Source: RGIG9115 sp045128915
GTDB lineage: Bacteria; Bacillota; Clostridia; UBA1381
Direction: 5' to 3'
DNA length: 64,000 nucleotides
Assembly (NCBI GenBank): GCA_045128915.1
Contig: JBGVIT010000013.1
Location: forward strand, 1 to 64,000
Shown here: one piece after another, positions 62,497 through 64,000 of the stretch
Layout of the letters: each line of letters opens with the position of its first letter
How positions within the stretch are numbered: position 1 is the first letter of the stretch
Translations under genes and position numbers: made by a program
Notes under the pieces: generated by a model
Seen by the model: only the letters and a program-made list of their open reading frames with translations
Told to the model about the DNA's origin: nothing
Database searches by the model: none

Positions 62497-63672
62497 ATGT
62501 TCAGAATGGGTAAAGAAGAGGCAGATGCAGTTGCACGCGTAATAGCTACAAAAGAGCTTTTCCGTGTTAACAAAGCATGTCAGGAAGCAGAAAAGTTTGA
62601 AGAAGCGTGGGCTAAAACAATTGGCACAGAATATGCTATTCTGATGTCATCAGGAACAGGTGCATTAATTTCTGCTCTTGTTGGTATGGGTATTGGACCT
62701 GGCGATGAGGTTATTGTTCCGGGATACACATTTATGGCAAGTGCAAGCGCAGTGCTTGCAGTAGGTGCTATTCCTGTACTTGCAGAAATTGACGAAACAA
62801 TGACAATTGATGTTGAAGACATCAAGAAGAAGATTTCAAAGCACACAAAAGCAATTATTCCTGTACATATCTGCGGATATCCTTGTAATATGGACGCTAT
62901 TTGCGAAATTGCAAAGGAGTATAACCTTGTAATAGTAGAGGATGCATGTCAGGCAGACGGCGGACGCTACAAAGGCAAGAGACTTGGAAGCATTGGCGAT
63001 GCAGGCGCATTCAGCTTTAACTACTGGAAGCTTATTTCAGCCGGCGAAGGCGGCGCAATTGTTACTAACAGCAAAAAAGCTTATGACCGTGCTATGATTT
63101 ATCACGATGGCGGCGCAGCATTCAGACCATATGCAGGAGAATTTACAGAACCTGTGTTTATGGGTACACAAATGCGTACAAACGAAATAACTGCTGCTGT
63201 TATGAACGTTCAGCTAACTCGTATGGACGGAATTATTGAAGACCTTAAGAAAGTTAAAAAGAAAATGACAGAGGCTCTTTCAAATTGCGACCTATTTACA
63301 ATAGCACCAAGCCATGACATTGAGGGCGATTTGGGAACACACCTCCCTCTCCGCTTCAAAGATGCAGCAGTTGCAAAGAAGTTTGCCGAAGATGAAACTC
63401 TTCCCGGATACCTTGTTGTAAACAGTGGCAAACACATTTACTACAACTGGGGACCTGTTATGCAAAAGAGAGGTGCACACTGCGAACAGCTTAACCCATA
63501 CAGTTTACCACAAAACAAGGGTCTTAATATGGAATGTTCAGATAAAATGCTTCCAAAGACAAATGACCTTGTTGAGCGCACTTTCCATGTAACACTTCAC
63601 TGCGATTGGACAGACGCTGAAATTCAGGAAAAGATTGATGCGATTTTAAAGCGCTGCGAAGAAATAAGATAA
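62497..63672 (+). CDS. DegT/DnrJ/EryC1/StrS-family PLP aminotransferase, second paralog
   Basis: AAGGAGG precedes ATG 62497. The 391-residue protein parallels the enzyme at 58831: AILMSSGTGALISALVGMGI, VEDACQADGGRYKGK and FSFNYWKLISAGEGG with PLP Lys178. It forms an operon with the ceramidase-like gene upstream and the GH78 gene downstream. Two paralogs under one AraC protein suggest work on two positions or a heterodimer. Confidence 0.92.
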   Translation: MFRMGKEEADAVARVIATKELFRVNKACQEAEKFEEAWAKTIGTEYAILMSSGTGALISALVGMGIGPGDEVIVPGYTFMASASAVLAVGAIPVLAEIDETMTIDVEDIKKKISKHTKAIIPVHICGYPCNMDAICEIAKEYNLVIVEDACQADGGRYKGKRLGSIGDAGAFSFNYWKLISAGEGGAIVTNSKKAYDRAMIYHDGGAAFRPYAGEFTEPVFMGTQMRTNEITAAVMNVQLTRMDGIIEDLKKVKKKMTEALSNCDLFTIAPSHDIEGDLGTHLPLRFKDAAVAKKFAEDETLPGYLVVNSGKHIYYNWGPVMQKRGAHCEQLNPYSLPQNKGLNMECSDKMLPKTNDLVERTFHVTLHCDWTDAEIQEKIDAILKRCEEIR

Positions 63673-63696
63673 GACATTATATAGGATAGGTAAATT

Positions 63697-64000
63697 ATGT
63701 GTATCATAACAACTAAATGTTTAACTGAAACTATCCCCGTATTTTCCTGGATATTGAAGGAAGGAAATGACAAAAATCAACTTTCATACCACATTACCGT
63801 CAGCACAGCTGACGGTAATGTGGTATGGGACAGCAATACTGTTTTATCTGACAATTCCACACATATAGAATACGGCGGAGAAAAACTTAAAGAAAATACA
63901 AAATATTTTTGGAAAGTTATTGTAACTACTGATAAAGGTAAATACGAAAGTGATACTTCTCAATTTATTACTGGGCTTTATGATTTTGACAGTTTAAAAT
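63697..64000 (+). CDS. GH78-like alpha-L-rhamnosidase, N-terminus only
   Basis: ATG 63697 follows AGGATAGG. The visible 101 residues are the N-terminal fibronectin/beta-sandwich part of GH78 enzymes: PVFSWILKEGNDKNQLSYHI, VVWDSNTVLSDNST and LKENTKYFWKVIVTTDKG. The catalytic (alpha/alpha)6 barrel is outside the window. GH78 removes L-rhamnose from pectin side chains and glycosides. No signal peptide is seen. A remarkable 20-bp palindrome lies inside the coding sequence (63785-63827). Confidence 0.82.
   Translation, partial: MCIITTKCLTETIPVFSWILKEGNDKNQLSYHITVSTADGNVVWDSNTVLSDNSTHIEYGGEKLKENTKYFWKVIVTTDKGKYESDTSQFITGLYDFDSLK
63785..63827. repeat. Perfect 20-bp inverted repeat inside the GH78 coding region
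   Basis: CATACCACATTACCGTCAGC (63785-63804) is followed by the loop ACA and its exact inverse. In the mRNA it would be a very stable hairpin about 90 bases after the start codon. Yet the codons encode a normal family sequence (SYHITVSTADGNVVWDS). Confidence 0.9.

Overview
The window looks like part of the chromosome of a low-GC, Gram-positive Clostridia species, probably a plant-glycan-degrading gut or rumen anaerobe. The evidence is strong AGGAGG-type ribosome sites, frequent TTG/GTG starts, oxygen-sensitive glycyl radical enzymes, a Firmicutes-type relaxase/coupling-protein module, a YitT membrane protein and a palindromic repeat of a kind I recall from Clostridia. No rRNA gene, complete tRNA gene or CRISPR array was found.

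Layout. (1) 1-9156: carbohydrate genes, with a secreted Ig-like protein (cut by the window edge), a GH106-like glycosidase, an AraC regulator divergent from a GH4 glycosidase, then a sugar-dehydrogenase series (MDR dehydrogenase, Gfo/Idh/MocA, a decayed SDR and a frameshifted MDR). (2) 9157-15075: two insertion sequences, one inserted in a KwaB/DUF4868-like gene with a 9-bp target duplication, plus an XRE regulator, a secreted protein with an in-frame TAG and a hairpin-rich non-coding stretch. (3) 15113-16449: DeoR regulator and FucU mutarotase, convergent around a strong terminator. (4) 16877-29865: mobile-element remnant with a lipoprotein nuclease, XRE and NYN proteins, coupling protein, Toprim/DUF3991 protein, MobP-like relaxase fused to Sel1 repeats, accessory protein, probable oriT, HipA-like kinase, a 3' fragment of tRNA-Asn and a large serine recombinase. 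(5) 30101-34713: galactokinase between two copies of a hairpin repeat, and decayed pieces of L-rhamnose isomerase, a GH39-like glycosidase and a DUF4432 epimerase.

(6) 34733-56058 is the most interesting part: two related minus-strand operons, each facing a divergent AraC regulator. Operon 1 (42665 down to 34733) encodes two Gfo/Idh/MocA dehydrogenases, a glycyl radical enzyme, a third Gfo/Idh/MocA protein, a TIM-barrel isomerase/epimerase, the radical-SAM activase and a D-lyxose-isomerase-like cupin. Operon 2 (56058 down to about 43961) encodes four Gfo/Idh/MocA proteins, activase, glycyl radical enzyme, FAD oxidoreductase, HAD phosphatase, another Gfo/Idh/MocA protein and an esterase. The two glycyl radical enzymes carry the radical motif RVTGFTAYF, but their presumed thiyl site reads GCNWMC instead of the GCVE of the known diol dehydratases. 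A sugar- or sugar-acid-converting radical pathway fed by Gfo-type oxidations is the best candidate for an undescribed system; its substrate is not known from sequence.

(7) 56186-64000: AraC regulator, decayed fragments, YitT protein, then an AraC regulator between a DegT aminotransferase (minus strand) and an operon of ceramidase-like hydrolase, second DegT aminotransferase and the start of a GH78 rhamnosidase. Both flanking promoters carry the same conserved block of about 50 bp, so this looks like a regulon of that AraC protein. GH106-like, GH78, rhaA and lyxose-isomerase signatures together suggest rhamnose-containing pectin (rhamnogalacturonan) as a food source.
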